From Paraspadella gotoi (Eukaryota > Chaetognatha), in contig CM119266.1 in assembly GCA_051294375.1 (NCBI GenBank), forward strand, positions 14,840,542 through 14,904,541: 64,000 nucleotides of DNA, read 5' to 3'. The notes beneath the pieces are model-generated. The model saw nothing but the letters and a program-made list of their open reading frames with translations, did no database searches and had not been told where the DNA came from. The position numbers were made by a program, and so were the translations under genes. Positions 11,560 through 21,500 of this stretch are shown piece after piece. The number at the start of each line of letters is the position of its first letter. Within the stretch, counting starts at the first letter, position 1.

Positions 11560-13585
11560 TCACTAACCATATCGTCTTACTCATAAACTCAGGTAACAGC
11601 TTATAAAAATGAAACAACTGTTAACGTGACTTTAACCAATACGGGTGGAACCTGTACGGAAAGCTTTTATTCTTTCACCCTTGATGACGGTGGATCTTAT
11701 CAACTTCAATGCTCGATCGACATCTCTGGAGCTTTGGTACGCGTGAGTTAAATTTTTAAATTGGGAATAGTTGTAAGTTGTAACCATTCTCAAAGCGGCA
11801 TTTTTTTATTATCTTTACATGCATGTGAGGAGGACCAGTGTTCAAAGTTTATAAAAAGCTAATAATTGGAAAAATAATCGTTTTTAAAAATACATTCGCA
11901 ATCGAGAATACATAATTATTTTCTATCTAATCTATTGTTGTTTGTTTGTTGTTTGTTAAATTGATTACAAAAAATCACATGTAAATCATAAAATAAAAAA
12001 AAAACTTTTATTTTAATACTTATAGATCACGTCGAGCGGCCCGGTCGGTGTTTGGAGCGGAGTTCAATGTGGCCAAGTCTCCGGAGCCGACGCAACTTGT
12101 CAGCACATGGTCGAGCAGATTCCACCAATCAACTCTTGGGGCGTCGAATTTGCCATCTTTGCCACCAACGGAGCCGCTGGGGATGTAATCAGGATAATCA
12201 CCTCCGAGGCGGCAACGACGGTAAAAACTACAACGTCATCGGCATCAGTCGACACGGTCCTTTCCAACGCCGGAGACGTTCACGACTTTAGTAAGACCAC
12301 TATGTATTGAATCAATGTGTATTAATAATGTATTAATAATAAGAAACGAAATAAATGAATTAAAATAAAATTAAAATATTTCAACCGAAATGTATACCCA
12401 TTTCACTTTTTTTAGAAAAATGAGAACCACTATCGGATCAAATTTTTTGTAATAAAAAATGAAAAGAATGAAATTGGTACAACCAATATAAAAATTATCC
12501 ATTCATTTAATAAATAAGCTATCTTGTCCCTGACTTTGGACAGGCTTTGGTGGTTTAAGGTCTCCATGACTCTTACAAGATAATGACATAGCAGGTCCCT
12601 GCAAGACTCTTTCGCAGTCTTGTTTATTTACTCCCAGTGAACCTGTCTTCCCTATCAATGAAGTGGTATAATATTTCAAAGAATGTTTCAAATGTCACTC
12701 TGAAGGTCAAATTCAAACATATTACAGACCTTGCCACAAACGAGGCGATGTCCGTCGTTTGCTCCAGACCTTGTCTCGTCACTAAACTCACCAAGCAGAG
12801 TTCGGATTTCCTCTCCACGATGACCTTAGTTCCGTCGACTAACCAATTCGACACTAAATATTCCGTCGATATTCCCTACATGGGAAGCACAACCACCGGC
12901 GTGAAACACTACTTGCAGGTACAACATTTATCGTGCCGCTTGACTCATTTTTAAAGGTAATAAAATTGATACTTAATTGCCGATCACGATTCACGGTACA
13001 AACTTGGAAACGCCTTCGATCCCATTTATCGCTTCAGGTCGCAACGAATTCGTCTAATAAAGATTCCATCACTCTCGACGGAAGCGTTAATCTCGGGGAG
13101 CAATCGGGCTGGGTATCTGTCCCTGGACTTGCTGATTATGAAATAATCTCGTGGGAGGTAAAAAAAAAAAAACATTCGGGAATTTTTAATTTAGTTTATT
13201 GTTTGAAGATAAGCTGGACTAAATTAAAGAAGATATGTTAAACTTAAGTGCATAATACATAAGATAAAAAAAGACCATAATTAAAGAGAAGGAACTGAGA
13301 AACGGTGACTATTATGTGGAAAAGAGAATAAAAAGAAGAATACATCATTGTCGGACATCCATCTAGATAGAAACGTGTCAAAATAATGTCTTTTCCAATC
13401 GAAATGCTTATATAAGCGAATTATCTCCTCAGGTGAATTACGGTACCCATCGTTTGGAGACGTCATCAGCTTCGGCGTCTTTCGGCGTCATCGTCTTCGG
13501 CTACAACCCACTTTCTTTTTCCAACCCGCCCAGCTACGCTTATCTCGCTGGACTCAAACTTGCAGTCAACGAGGACATTCAATAA
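1275..13585 (+). CDS. Sequon-studded coiled-coil stalk protein with C-terminal IgGFc-binding-like domain (5' end missing)
   Basis: This gene encodes a probable secreted or surface protein. The N-terminal part in this window is a long array of short phase 1-1 exons (1275-9790). Two longer helical exons follow (9996-10121 and 10202-10327). Eight exons then encode an IgGFc-binding-protein N-terminal-like domain: 10530-10699, 11103-11268, 11360-11436, 11593-11742, 12026-12290, 12728-12918, 13038-13157 and 13433-13585. I checked junction phases for all of these and they agree; the stop is TAA at 13583-13585. The stalk repeats hydrophobic residues at coiled-coil spacing (KLDELIL, LLDSI) and has almost no cysteine. 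The array exons are AT-rich while the IgGFc-domain exons are GC-richer, suggesting different histories. The family is known from mucus and extracellular matrix proteins such as FCGBP; binding to IgG is not implied in an invertebrate. The start and signal peptide are not seen. The acceptor at 11103 is the least certain boundary. Confidence 0.8.
2131..3222. other. Long intron within the array
   Basis: This is the longest intron between array exons. It contains an AT-rich palindromic stretch near 2190-2215 and a hairpin near 2302-2327 in which AGCTACT pairs with AGTAGCT. A GC-rich patch near 2551-2589 has GTCGCCC facing GGGCGAC. I see no exon of either class. The open frames at 2317-2502 and 2373-2576 resemble nothing and are ignored. 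Confidence 0.5.
4041..4130 (+). pseudogene. Dead class A exon
   Basis: The segment aligns with class A exons: an N-I-T sequon, then D-N-Q-K-S-T, and a final L-N-D followed by GTAAG. It has lost the AG acceptor (ATG stands where CAG is expected), carries an in-frame TAA, and is 6 nt short of the class length. It is therefore a decayed duplicate, evidence of birth and death of cassettes in the array. Confidence 0.75.
4380..4560. repeat. Possible SINE-like insertion with a T-arm-like hairpin
   Basis: This GC-richer island sits in an AT-rich intron. It contains CCTGG-TTTCAAGC-CCAGG, a five-base-pair stem with an eight-base loop resembling a tRNA T arm, followed by TGGCTGCTAGAGG. A similar arrangement (hairpin, then TGGCTGCCTAG) occurs near 24525-24555. 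I could not delimit ends or target duplications, so a tRNA-derived SINE is only a suggestion. Confidence 0.3.
5083..5328. mobile_element. MITE-like element with 10-bp terminal inverted repeats
   Basis: The element starts GTTGCGCCGC and ends GCGGCGCAAC, a perfect 10-bp inverted terminal repeat. It is 246 bp long, non-coding, and contains a short GACC/GACA-type tandem tract. A diverged relative lies at 181-510. It sits in the intron between array exons 4876-4956 and 5435-5530. No clear target-site duplication longer than one base is visible. Confidence 0.6.
5928..6023 (+). other. Class A exon with a destroyed 5' splice site
   Basis: The exon has a normal acceptor (TATGCAG) and an intact 32-codon frame with an N-I-T sequon. 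Where every sibling reads GATG|GTAAG, this copy reads GACC|ATAAG, so the donor GT is AT. Retention would continue in frame for about 22 codons to a TAG that is also the next exon's acceptor at 6089-6091, giving a truncated protein. Skipping would keep the frame because the exon is phase 1-1. Confidence 0.75.
6290..6510 (+). repeat. Degenerate TTAGGG-like repeat tract
   Basis: This intronic tract is made of irregular units such as GATTAGGGTTAGGG and GGTTAAGG. It resembles interstitial telomere-type repeat but is too irregular for a recent telomere insertion. Comparable tracts in the reverse orientation occur at about 20374-20470 and 24411-24480. Confidence 0.55.
6877..6970 (+). pseudogene. Second dead class A exon
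   Basis: The segment closely matches the next intact class A exon (7110-7205): AAAGCGATTGAAAATTCA, then TATGGTTTTAAAATTGGATG and AATGATG followed by GTAATG. It lacks the usual acceptor and N-x-T start, and has an in-frame TAG in place of the CAG after ATC. It is a local duplicate of its neighbour that has decayed. Confidence 0.75.
9996..10327 (+). other. Two linker exons between stalk array and IgGFc-like domain
   Basis: Exons 9996-10121 and 10202-10327 are each 126 nt and phase 1-1. The first reads like a lengthened, diverged stalk cassette, with an NQS near its N-terminal half and an NVS later. The second contains the sequon NSS and a helical segment with spaced leucines and valines (LKIADLVAQVAKLE). 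They join in phase to the first IgGFc-domain exon at 10530. Confidence 0.7.
11506..11556. repeat. (CT)n microsatellite in an intron
   Basis: A pure CT tract lies in the short intron 11437-11592. A small TTACC-type repeat precedes it at about 11463-11487. Confidence 0.9.
12470..12590 (-). repeat. Dispersed ~120-bp repeat, copy 1
   Basis: The segment begins with GAAATTGGTACAACCAATAT and continues through CTATCTTGTCCCTGAC, GTGGTTTAAGG and TCTTACAAGATAATGACAT. It matches 63130-63247 in the opposite orientation with few differences. It lies in the intron between coding exons ending 12290 and starting 12728, so the open frame spanning 12637-12954 is only partly exon. Confidence 0.8.
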
Positions 13586-14906
13586 AGTCAGCGACCTGGC
13601 AACGTTGGCGAGGAGAAAAAGGAACTTTGTGGGATTAATTCTATTGTTACACAAAAGAGCCGTGATTAATTAACAGTGATTATACATAAACTGTACAGGC
13701 TCATAAACAGATACTAATCACCGCTTCTTCACAGCTTTTTTTTTCACATTTTTCTGACAGTCGCTGGCGAAAAAAAACTTTTTAAATATCTATTTTTCTG
13801 TGATAAACTGTGAAACGGAGACTTTCGTTTTCCACTAATTTCGTGATACTAATGAATAAAATATGAAATCCAAATTGAAAAAAAAAGCCTGATTTATTGA
13901 TTCGTTATTCATGGATACTGAATCTTGATCTACAATCGATGTTCTTTTTTTCATTTAAGAAAAGTTTTTCAGGGGGCACCTGAACGCGCTTTGACTCAGG
14001 ATGAAAATAAAACAAATGGTGCGTGTCCTAAATTCGCCTCCCGTATAGCTTGGTGAAACTTTGATCATCCAATTTCTTGGACATCTTAGTACTCGTTCAA
14101 CAACCGTTTGTTCGAGGTTAATCCCATTACGATCAAGGTTGTGAAGTGTAAGGATGTCGGCCTAAACCCACCAGTGACATGGGTTGGTCACTGCATACCT
14201 CATACCCCTAGCATCACACCTCACAAAATGTTAAAACTGACGTTTGTATCTATGTTTTCCCATAAGCACTATGAGTATCTTGAGGACGTAGATGAATGTC
14301 ATGCTGGTACAAATTTTTAGTTTGGCGATCATGATTATATGTGTTTTATTCGTTTACAACAATTAGTTGAAACAGTACATTCAAAAGGGCATACAGCATT
14401 ACAGATAAACGCATAAATTGTACAGTTTACAATTCAACAAAATATAAATATTTAAATTAACAGAACGAAAAAAAAAGAAAAAGATATGGCCACGTTAAGC
14501 GGATGGAGGGCATAAGAAAATTAGTTTAAACAAAAAATGTCGCAATTTTTTTAAGGATCTGACGATAACAATATAATAAAAAGCTGTCTGTGTGAGATTC
14601 TCGCGGAGTCGAATAAATTCTACCTCCGCAAATTTATTCTAGAAAGTTCGATCGGCGAAAGGATTAGAATAAAAAAGTGGATTCGCATTTTCTCCTTGTT
14701 ACGAGTCACACACAAAAAAAAATATTAATATCGTCTTCTGTAGTACATTACAAGAAAAAATGTAAATTCACAAACTGTAATTACGGTAATTCACCTTTAA
14801 CAGTTTGTACCCCCGGTAAACGAAAACGAAAATAGAAAGAAAAAAACAAACCAAAACAAAATAAAACGATACAAAAAAGAAAATAGAAAAACGTTTCCTT
14901 GCCGCC
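13586..14906. other. 3' UTR and intergenic region
   Basis: The interval holds the likely 3' UTR of the upstream gene, then AT-rich intergenic DNA. An open frame at 14108-14320 (70 codons) has no recognisable domain, no splice context and no initiation context; I do not call it. An A-rich purine stretch runs up to the start codon at 14907. Confidence 0.5.
13855..13860 (+). terminator. AATAAA poly(A) signal for the IgGFc-domain gene
   Basis: AATAAA lies about 270 nt after the stop codon at 13585 and is the first clear poly(A) hexamer downstream. Confidence 0.55.
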
Positions 14907-16276
14907 ATGGCCTCCGTCGTTTTCGTTCTTCTTATATTCTTTCCAATTATTTCTTCCTTGAAGCGCGAAGTAGCTTATTCATCGAACAACGACAACGAAA
15001 ACAACAACAACAAGCGTTACATCGCCGATTCCGTCGGAAACGAAAGTTTGATGAGGAGATTGCTCGTCCTACCGAGGGCGCTGCGAGAGAAGACGAGCGA
15101 AGCTGACGAAGACGCTGAAATTTATTTCGAGAACAAAGAAGACGACGATATGGACCAGAATGACGACGACGACGACGACGACCGGGATAATGAAAAGGGC
15201 CATGACGATGATCCAAACGACGAAGATGTCCCACTGCGACGGTCAAAAGAAGGTCAAAAACCCGGAGGACTGGAGCGAAGACAGAGAACTGGGCTCGGTA
15301 GAAGACCCGAAATGGGATGGAGACCTGGGAACGGACGGAGACCTGGAAGGCCCGGCGGATCGGGAGGTCGACAACCAGGCAGCAGGCGTCCGGGCAACGG
15401 GCGTCCTGATGGAGGAAGACGACGTCCGGGCCACAGACCGGGCGATCGGTACCCTGTAGATTACGATAAATTTCATCCGGGTCGTTTCGCTATCGACACC
15501 CCGGGAGGGGCGTACCTCACTTTCGCCGATTGGCTGATGTGGATCTATGACGACGACAACAGGTAAAATGATTATCTGGTGCTACGAAATTGGTACAACC
15601 AATATTGCTCGGTTGAGATTATTCTTTGATTACAAAGGGAGCGCGGTCAAAACCAAAAATACCCATTTTCGTTTTAGCTATATATTTTTCCTTTTCTTTT
15701 CTCTCATCTTCTCCCCATTTCTCGGTCAGGTTTCCGCCACCCGGAAGCTTTCCGCCGGTGGGTCCTCCGCCCTGTGACGACGACGACGATGACAAAGACG
15801 ATGACGACGACACGGGTGACGACCGAGAAAGAGGCACTTCTCGCCGTCGAAGAGGAGGCCGCAGAAGGCCAAGACCTGAGCGGTTTGATAATATTTTGAT
15901 TTTATCGTTTATTCTTTATGATGATTAAATACAGTTTTTGATTATCATTATACAATATAAATACAATACTAAAATAGAATTGGTAAAGTTTTTCCCTCGG
16001 GATAATTTCCGAAAGCTTTAGTGCTCAAATTTGTTAGTCTCTGCAGGGCTAAAAATGTAATTTAGTGTAAGGTGACGTATAAGGTATCAGTCCCCCCAAA
16101 ACAAAATTTTTAAACGAAAATGTTCGACAAAAGAATCTGTTTAAATTCTACCCAACTCAGGCCCTGCATCATGGAGGAAGACTTTTCAGAACGGCCCTAC
16201 AAGGATCAGTTTTTGGGCTCATACGGCGGGGGCGACGTTCCCGGCGGCTACCAGATCGGTGGCGCGGGGGGCGGAA

Positions 16277-16316
<40 letters not shown>

Positions 16317-16368
16317 AGAGTCTAGTGCCAGTCATTTTGATGATCTTTGGGGGGGATTCGTTGGTTGA
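14907..16368 (+). CDS. Secreted charge-block protein (Asp-rich, Arg/Gly/Pro-rich, poly-Gly)
   Basis: Three exons (14907-15562, 15730-15882, 16161-16368) join in phase to give 338 residues, ending at TGA. The start sits in GCCGCCATGG, an ideal initiation context. Residues 1-18 form a hydrophobic signal peptide (VVFVLLIFFPII). Then follow a dibasic LKRE site, an Asn-rich segment, an acidic block (DDDDDDDR), an Arg/Gly/Pro block with RPG and GRRPG units, a short hydrophobic segment (FADWLMWIY), a second proline then poly-Asp block, an RRRRGGRRRPRP block, and a poly-Gly run near the C-terminus. The composition recalls intrinsically disordered matrix or biomineral proteins, but I recognise no family. 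The second donor (CG|GTTTGA) is weak, although the phase fits. Exact lengths in the GGC and GAC runs are sensitive to sequencing error. Confidence 0.72.
15586..15605 (+). repeat. Copy of a 20-bp intronic palindrome-containing motif
   Basis: GAAATTGGTACAACCAATAT occurs here just inside intron 1 of the charge-block gene. Exact copies are at 12470-12489 (+) and 47941-47960 (-), also intronic. Diverged copies lie near 30015-30035 and 63232-63247. The core ATTGGT-ACA-ACCAAT is an interrupted palindrome. Confidence 0.75.
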
Positions 16369-16516
16369 ACTCCACTGATGATTTCCTCGCATGCGGAAAC
16401 AATATATTTCCGCGATTTCGAGATTAAAAAGCAAAGAGTAATCATATTCCCCAATTTATGAGTAAATGTGAAATACGTAATATGATTCCGTAATTAGTAT
16501 GTTCTATCTCGATGAA

Positions 16517-16522
16517 ATTAAA
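16517..16522 (+). terminator. ATTAAA poly(A) signal variant
   Basis: ATTAAA lies about 150 nt past the stop codon of the charge-block gene, in an appropriate position for its 3' end. Confidence 0.4.
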
Positions 16523-16818
16523 GACTGTAACTGGTAACTGATTAAAATATATAATTTATATATTTTGAACTATTTTTTTCTATTGCTTTTGTTCGTGTCT
16601 TTTCCTTCTGATTGACATAAACCTACTCTTTGAAATCGGATTCTCCCCTTGACGACCAACAACTCTTCCTTCTCTCTTTTCCTCGATTGCAAATCTTGTC
16701 CCAACCGCAAATAGGAAAAAAAGAAAAAAAAAAAAGGAAAAATGAGAAAAAAAAGAAAAAAACCCACGATTTTCTCCTGGAATTGTCCCTCGTCCTTCGT
16801 GGTCGGTTCTTCGTGTCG

Positions 16819-16823
<5 letters not shown>

Positions 16824-16908
<85 letters not shown>
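16824..16908. repeat. (CT)n microsatellite
   Basis: A pure 85-bp CT tract is followed by an A-rich run. Confidence 0.95.
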
Positions 16909-16909
<1 letters not shown>

Positions 16910-17008
16910 AAAAAAGAAAAAAAATGGCAGCCATATCAACCGCTCATCCCCGCTCCCGTTTCTTTGGCTCGGGTTTGGTCTTCCCCTCTCTGTTTCGTTC
17001 GACCCGGC

Positions 17009-17108
<100 letters not shown>

Positions 17109-18186
17109 GGAAATTCGGGATTCCTTACCTTTGAGAGTGGAACCTCGGCTCTCGCGACGAACACGAATCATAACGAGAAAGACTTCCGGCTTTGCGTCCC
17201 GTTTGTCTTTTGCCGTGACCTTTGACCCGTTGACACGTTCGCTATGATTAAACTGAATCGAAATTAATCTGAACCTGGCTTTGCTTTTAACTGTTCTGAT
17301 TTTCAACTGTCGAAATTTTGACTTTGGACCGGCGATGGAAATAAAGAGCTTTGTTCCTTTTCTCTCAACACGATTTTCGACTCTTGTTTCTCTGGAAAAT
17401 GAAAATTCGTCGTTCTCTTCTAAAACAAGAATTTTAGCCGACGCTTTCGTTCTTCTTTTGTCCGAAACTATTACAAGTACTGTACACAGATTCAAAACTC
17501 ACGTTTGATGATGACTCTAAAACGAATAAAAGTCATTTCCAGTAAAATATGAAAAGACAATGCGAATCAAAAAAGAAAAAAAAATGGCTAAAAAGTAAAA
17601 TAAAAAGTAATGACTTCTTCGCTAGCTCAAGCTACAGCTGCAATCGGAATAAAAAAAGTAAGTTTTTTCAACTCGGCTCAATATTTTCGAAAGAAATCCA
17701 CACAGACAAAACAGCTGTAATTTTTAAAAAAATAAGATTTTTAATTTTTATTTTATCTCCTGATTTTGGTAATTGATATTTTTCAGTATACGATACAATA
17801 AAAAATGGCGTAACGTTACGGTTCCATTCATAAAAAAATTCACTGTTCAATATTATTATATTTGTTTTTATTTTTTGAAACGTATACGTCTAAGCTGGGC
17901 AACTCAAGTCGAGTGAGAGATTTTTTGGTTGTTTGGTTACTATGACTACCTCGCTACTACTTTATTTGAATTAGAATCTTAGCAAGTTTATGATCATATC
18001 GCTTTTTTGTTTGAAAGTTTTGATGATCTATTTTGAGTCCAAATAACTTATTTTATTGAGAGAGAAAATATTCGAAGTTGTATATAGAAACCAATCTTTT
18101 TTGTTAGCAAAACAGTTACTAATAAAATCATGCTCACCGAACCTTCACTAAAAAGTCAAATTAAAATTAATTAAAATTTTTCTAGA

Positions 18187-18192
18187 TTTATT
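18187..18192 (-). terminator. AATAAA poly(A) signal for the Ig gene
   Basis: TTTATT on the + strand reads AATAAA on the - strand, about 350 nt downstream of the stop codon at 18540-18542. Confidence 0.4.
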
Positions 18193-18539
18193 TTATTACA
18201 TAAACATCCAACGATTAAACTCAATTGTAAATACAGTTTCCCTGTTGCAAAAATTTGTCTTTGGGAAGCGCAGAAAATATAAAAATACTGATAATTTAAA
18301 ACACGTGAGCAAATAATGATGAGTCAAATAATCGACGAGCTTACAAAGTGAGAAATGGGTGAGGCGGGACAAAATGTAATGAACATTCTGGACACGTGTT
18401 ATCGAATTAATCGTTAACAATGACTTAGAAAATGGCAAGAATTTGAAAAAGAATTAAAATTCGAAACAAGTTTGAAAGGAAAACAAAAAATTAAAACAAG
18501 TTAGAAATAGAATTCTTAGTTTGTATCAAGCCTTTTTCG

Positions 18540-21500
18540 TCAAACCGCCGTGACTTTGTATCCAGCCATCGGCAGAAGCAGACCGTCCATTGGCTGATCG
18601 AAAGGTCTGGCCACGCTCAACCTTCCTGCGTCGATCTTGGCCGGCGAATCCCGCGAGCTCGAGACGAGGGACGCCGATTCCGTGGCGGCGCCGTCGTCGT
18701 CGTCGTTCGACGCCGGCAGAGGAGACGGGCTGCCCTGGGATCCGCCGTTCGGGGAAACGACGCCCGATGACGCCCCGGCGTCGATGGAGCGTCTTCTCTT
18801 CGACGCTCGCGACGCCGAGTGGCGAAAACCGTGGAAAGACGCCGCGTTGGCGTGCTGTCGGGTAAAGGGAATTTTCACGTCGGTCGTCGACGACGCCAAC
18901 GACGCTGGCTGTCTCGACGGCGGCGGCGGAGGCGGCGGCGGCGGTTCGTGCGTCACGGCGCGCACGTGGATCGACGACGCCGGCGTCTCTCGACCCTCGG
19001 ACGGCGTGCTGCGAGCGCTAGTGGGCGTGGGAAAAGGCGAAGACCGGCGCCCGTCGCTGACGTCCGTAGATCCTCTTCTGTCCGGCGAAGAGATTGAAGG
19101 ATATCTCGCTGATCCGACGCGCGAAGTGAATCGCGACGAAGATCGCGTCGAACCCGGGAACGCCTCGCCCGGACGCGCAGGCAACACGGGCACGCCGCGT
19201 CCATACGCCGTTTGACTTCGCGGCGCCATTACGAACGGCGCCAATGGCGGCGGGACAGAAAGACCGCCACCGCTGTCGGCGCCGTTTCCAGCGTCCGGAA
19301 CCGACACGTCGCTTAGCGAATTGTCTCTCGAGATGCCTTCGTCGGAATCTGTCTTCCTCGCGTCGATGGCGACGAAGTTCTGCTTCTTGTTAGAGAGTCT
19401 CGTCGTCTCCAGTCGATCGAAGTAAGTCAGTTCCGCCGGCATCTCGCTGCTCAGCCGCACGTTGCTGTAGAGGCCTCGTTGAAAGAACTCTGGAGTCGCG
19501 TCCTCGTCGTCGGTGGGCGGGGCTCCGCAGACGCCGCCGCCGCCGCCACCGCCGCCACCGCTGCCGCCGCGTTGATTGTTCGGCCGCAGATCCATGGCGC
19601 GCATCGTCTCTTCGTGGACCCGCCGCTTCCTTTTCCGCAGCACGGCGCGACGTTTCCGTAGACAGCAGACGCAGACGGCGGTGACGATAAGGATGGCGAG
19701 GAGGCCGCCCACGAGGGTCACGTACTTGACGATCTTCTCCGAATCCGTGAGTTCGATGACGAACCGGGCGTGGCCGAACTCGTTACGGGCGAGGCAAGTG
19801 TACTTGCCGAAAGTGTCGATGCCGACGGAACGCTTGAGGGTGTAAGGGGAGAAGGGGTCGTTGTTTTGAAGGCGTTTTCCGTCGAAGAACCAATCGATCT
19901 TTGGTTCCGGGTGACCGGAGACGCGACAGGACATTTCCACGAAGCTGCCTTCTCGAGCCTTGATTTTCTTCGGTCCCCGTCGGTCGGCCCACGTCGGCTT
20001 GTGCGGGACCGACACTCGCGTCGAGGCCGAGCGAAGGTTCCACAGATCTCGCGCCTGCGTGCCGCAGCCGTTGGTGACGACGCAGGTGAGGTTGGCGCCG
20101 TGATCTCGCCACGAGGGTCGGAAACTGAGTTCGCGGTGCCGGCCGAGGGTCACGTTGTGGGCGGCGTCGGTGAAGAGGGGGCCCCGCTCGAGGATCCACT
20201 CGACGGTCGGCGGAGGAAGGGTGACGCCGTAGTCGCACCGAGCCTTGACGACGTCGTTGATGGCGAGGGTGGAGGCGACGCCCGAGACGGAGACCGAGTC
20301 GGGGCCGAAGGCCACCTGAGTGGGAAGAATAATTGCGAATAAAATTACGATTGTGAATAATTAGAAAATTATAATGACCTCACCCTAATCTTTAACCCTA
20401 TTCCTTAATCCCAAACCTTATCTTTAAACCTAAATCCAAAACCTATTATCTTGCCTTTAAGTGTCTCTTTTCAAAATGTTAAAATCTCTTCAAGTTTTCG
20501 TTTGGTGAAGTTTGTGGTTTGAACCCGGAACCCTCAGGACTTAGGCCCGACAAAAAAAGGGAAAATTCCCCCCAACCTGAATGCCAGTAAGGCTTTTAAG
20601 AGGTGACTTTATTTCAATTATTAGTATATCTTACTTTGTTGACCTTTTGTTCAGACTAAAAAAAAGAGCAAATGATTAATAAATCCAGCGTTTCCTCATC
20701 ATATTTTTGCTCTGTTAGTTTTCCCAAAAAACATTTCACAATTCTCATTCCACTCAACCAAACTGGCTATCTTTTATCATGGTGTAATGTGTTTATTACT
20801 TGTTTAATTAATTACTTAATTAACTCTCATCATTTATCTGCTTGTTGTTATACATATAGATATACCATGTCTGATAAGCAGAATGGAATATCTATATGCC
20901 TTGATTATTTTAATTAAGGTGACCTTTTATTATGAACCAAGCAAATTGGTTTAAAGAGAACTTTATCCAAGCTCCAACATAACTTTTATTGGCCAGGACG
21001 TCAGAGCCTACGGCCAAACTTCCTTTCCTACCGTCCATCTCTCAATGACGTTTGAGCTGCTTAAACGTCACCTACATTTGGTGAACCCAACGTCGAATTA
21101 ATTGCAACCTTCGTTACGACCCGGCGGCCAATTCCTATCATGAGCGAATCTCGCGAAACGCGCCAAAGTCCTCTCGCCCTTCGACAGCAGTCTAAACCTC
21201 ACCGTCCCAAAGGCGCCGGCAGACTGGCCGCATTTTCTGCGAAACTTCGCCGACTGGTCTATCAACACGCCGGCCGCGCCCACTTCCAATCTCCCGTCAA
21301 CCTCGCCCAGATTCTTTGCGTTTCCACCAACTTCGCCACATCAAGCTTCTCCGAATGCCAAACGGCGAAATGGCAGCGGCCACCTGGCACCCGACGAAAC
21401 TGAAGCCCTACGCTCAGCTAAGCCTAAGCCTCAAGCACTCACAAATAAGAAAAAAACCAGAATTACCCAGCATTTCGATCCTAAAACATCGGACCATATG

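Larger units (their letters stand above)
10530..13585 (+). other. IgGFc-binding-protein N-terminal-like domain (eight exons)
   Basis: Spliced exons give about 429 residues. Landmarks match this family by eye: FRLLFPD with a following VSTFSGSASFEY strand, ALPLNTWG then YRVPSY, TTVNVTL, YQLQCSIDISGALV, SSGPVGVWSG, CQHMVEQIPPINSWG, then GDVIRIITSE, and a terminal FGVIVFGY with YAYLAG. The HMVEQ-x-PP-x-x-x-WG and VWSG blocks are the most diagnostic. In FCGBP-type proteins this domain precedes von Willebrand D repeats; here it is C-terminal and followed directly by the stop codon. Confidence 0.8.

Noticed and set aside
12637-12954. Open frame treated as one exon
   Set aside because: Phase analysis shows that only 12728-12918 is exon; the rest is intron next to a repeat.
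14108-14320. 70-codon open frame downstream of the IgGFc-domain gene
   Set aside because: No domain, splice context or initiation context supports it.
18590-20342. Open frames on the + strand opposite the Ig receptor tail
   Set aside because: They are shadows of the GC-rich - strand exon, which has clear Ig motifs and a membrane helix.
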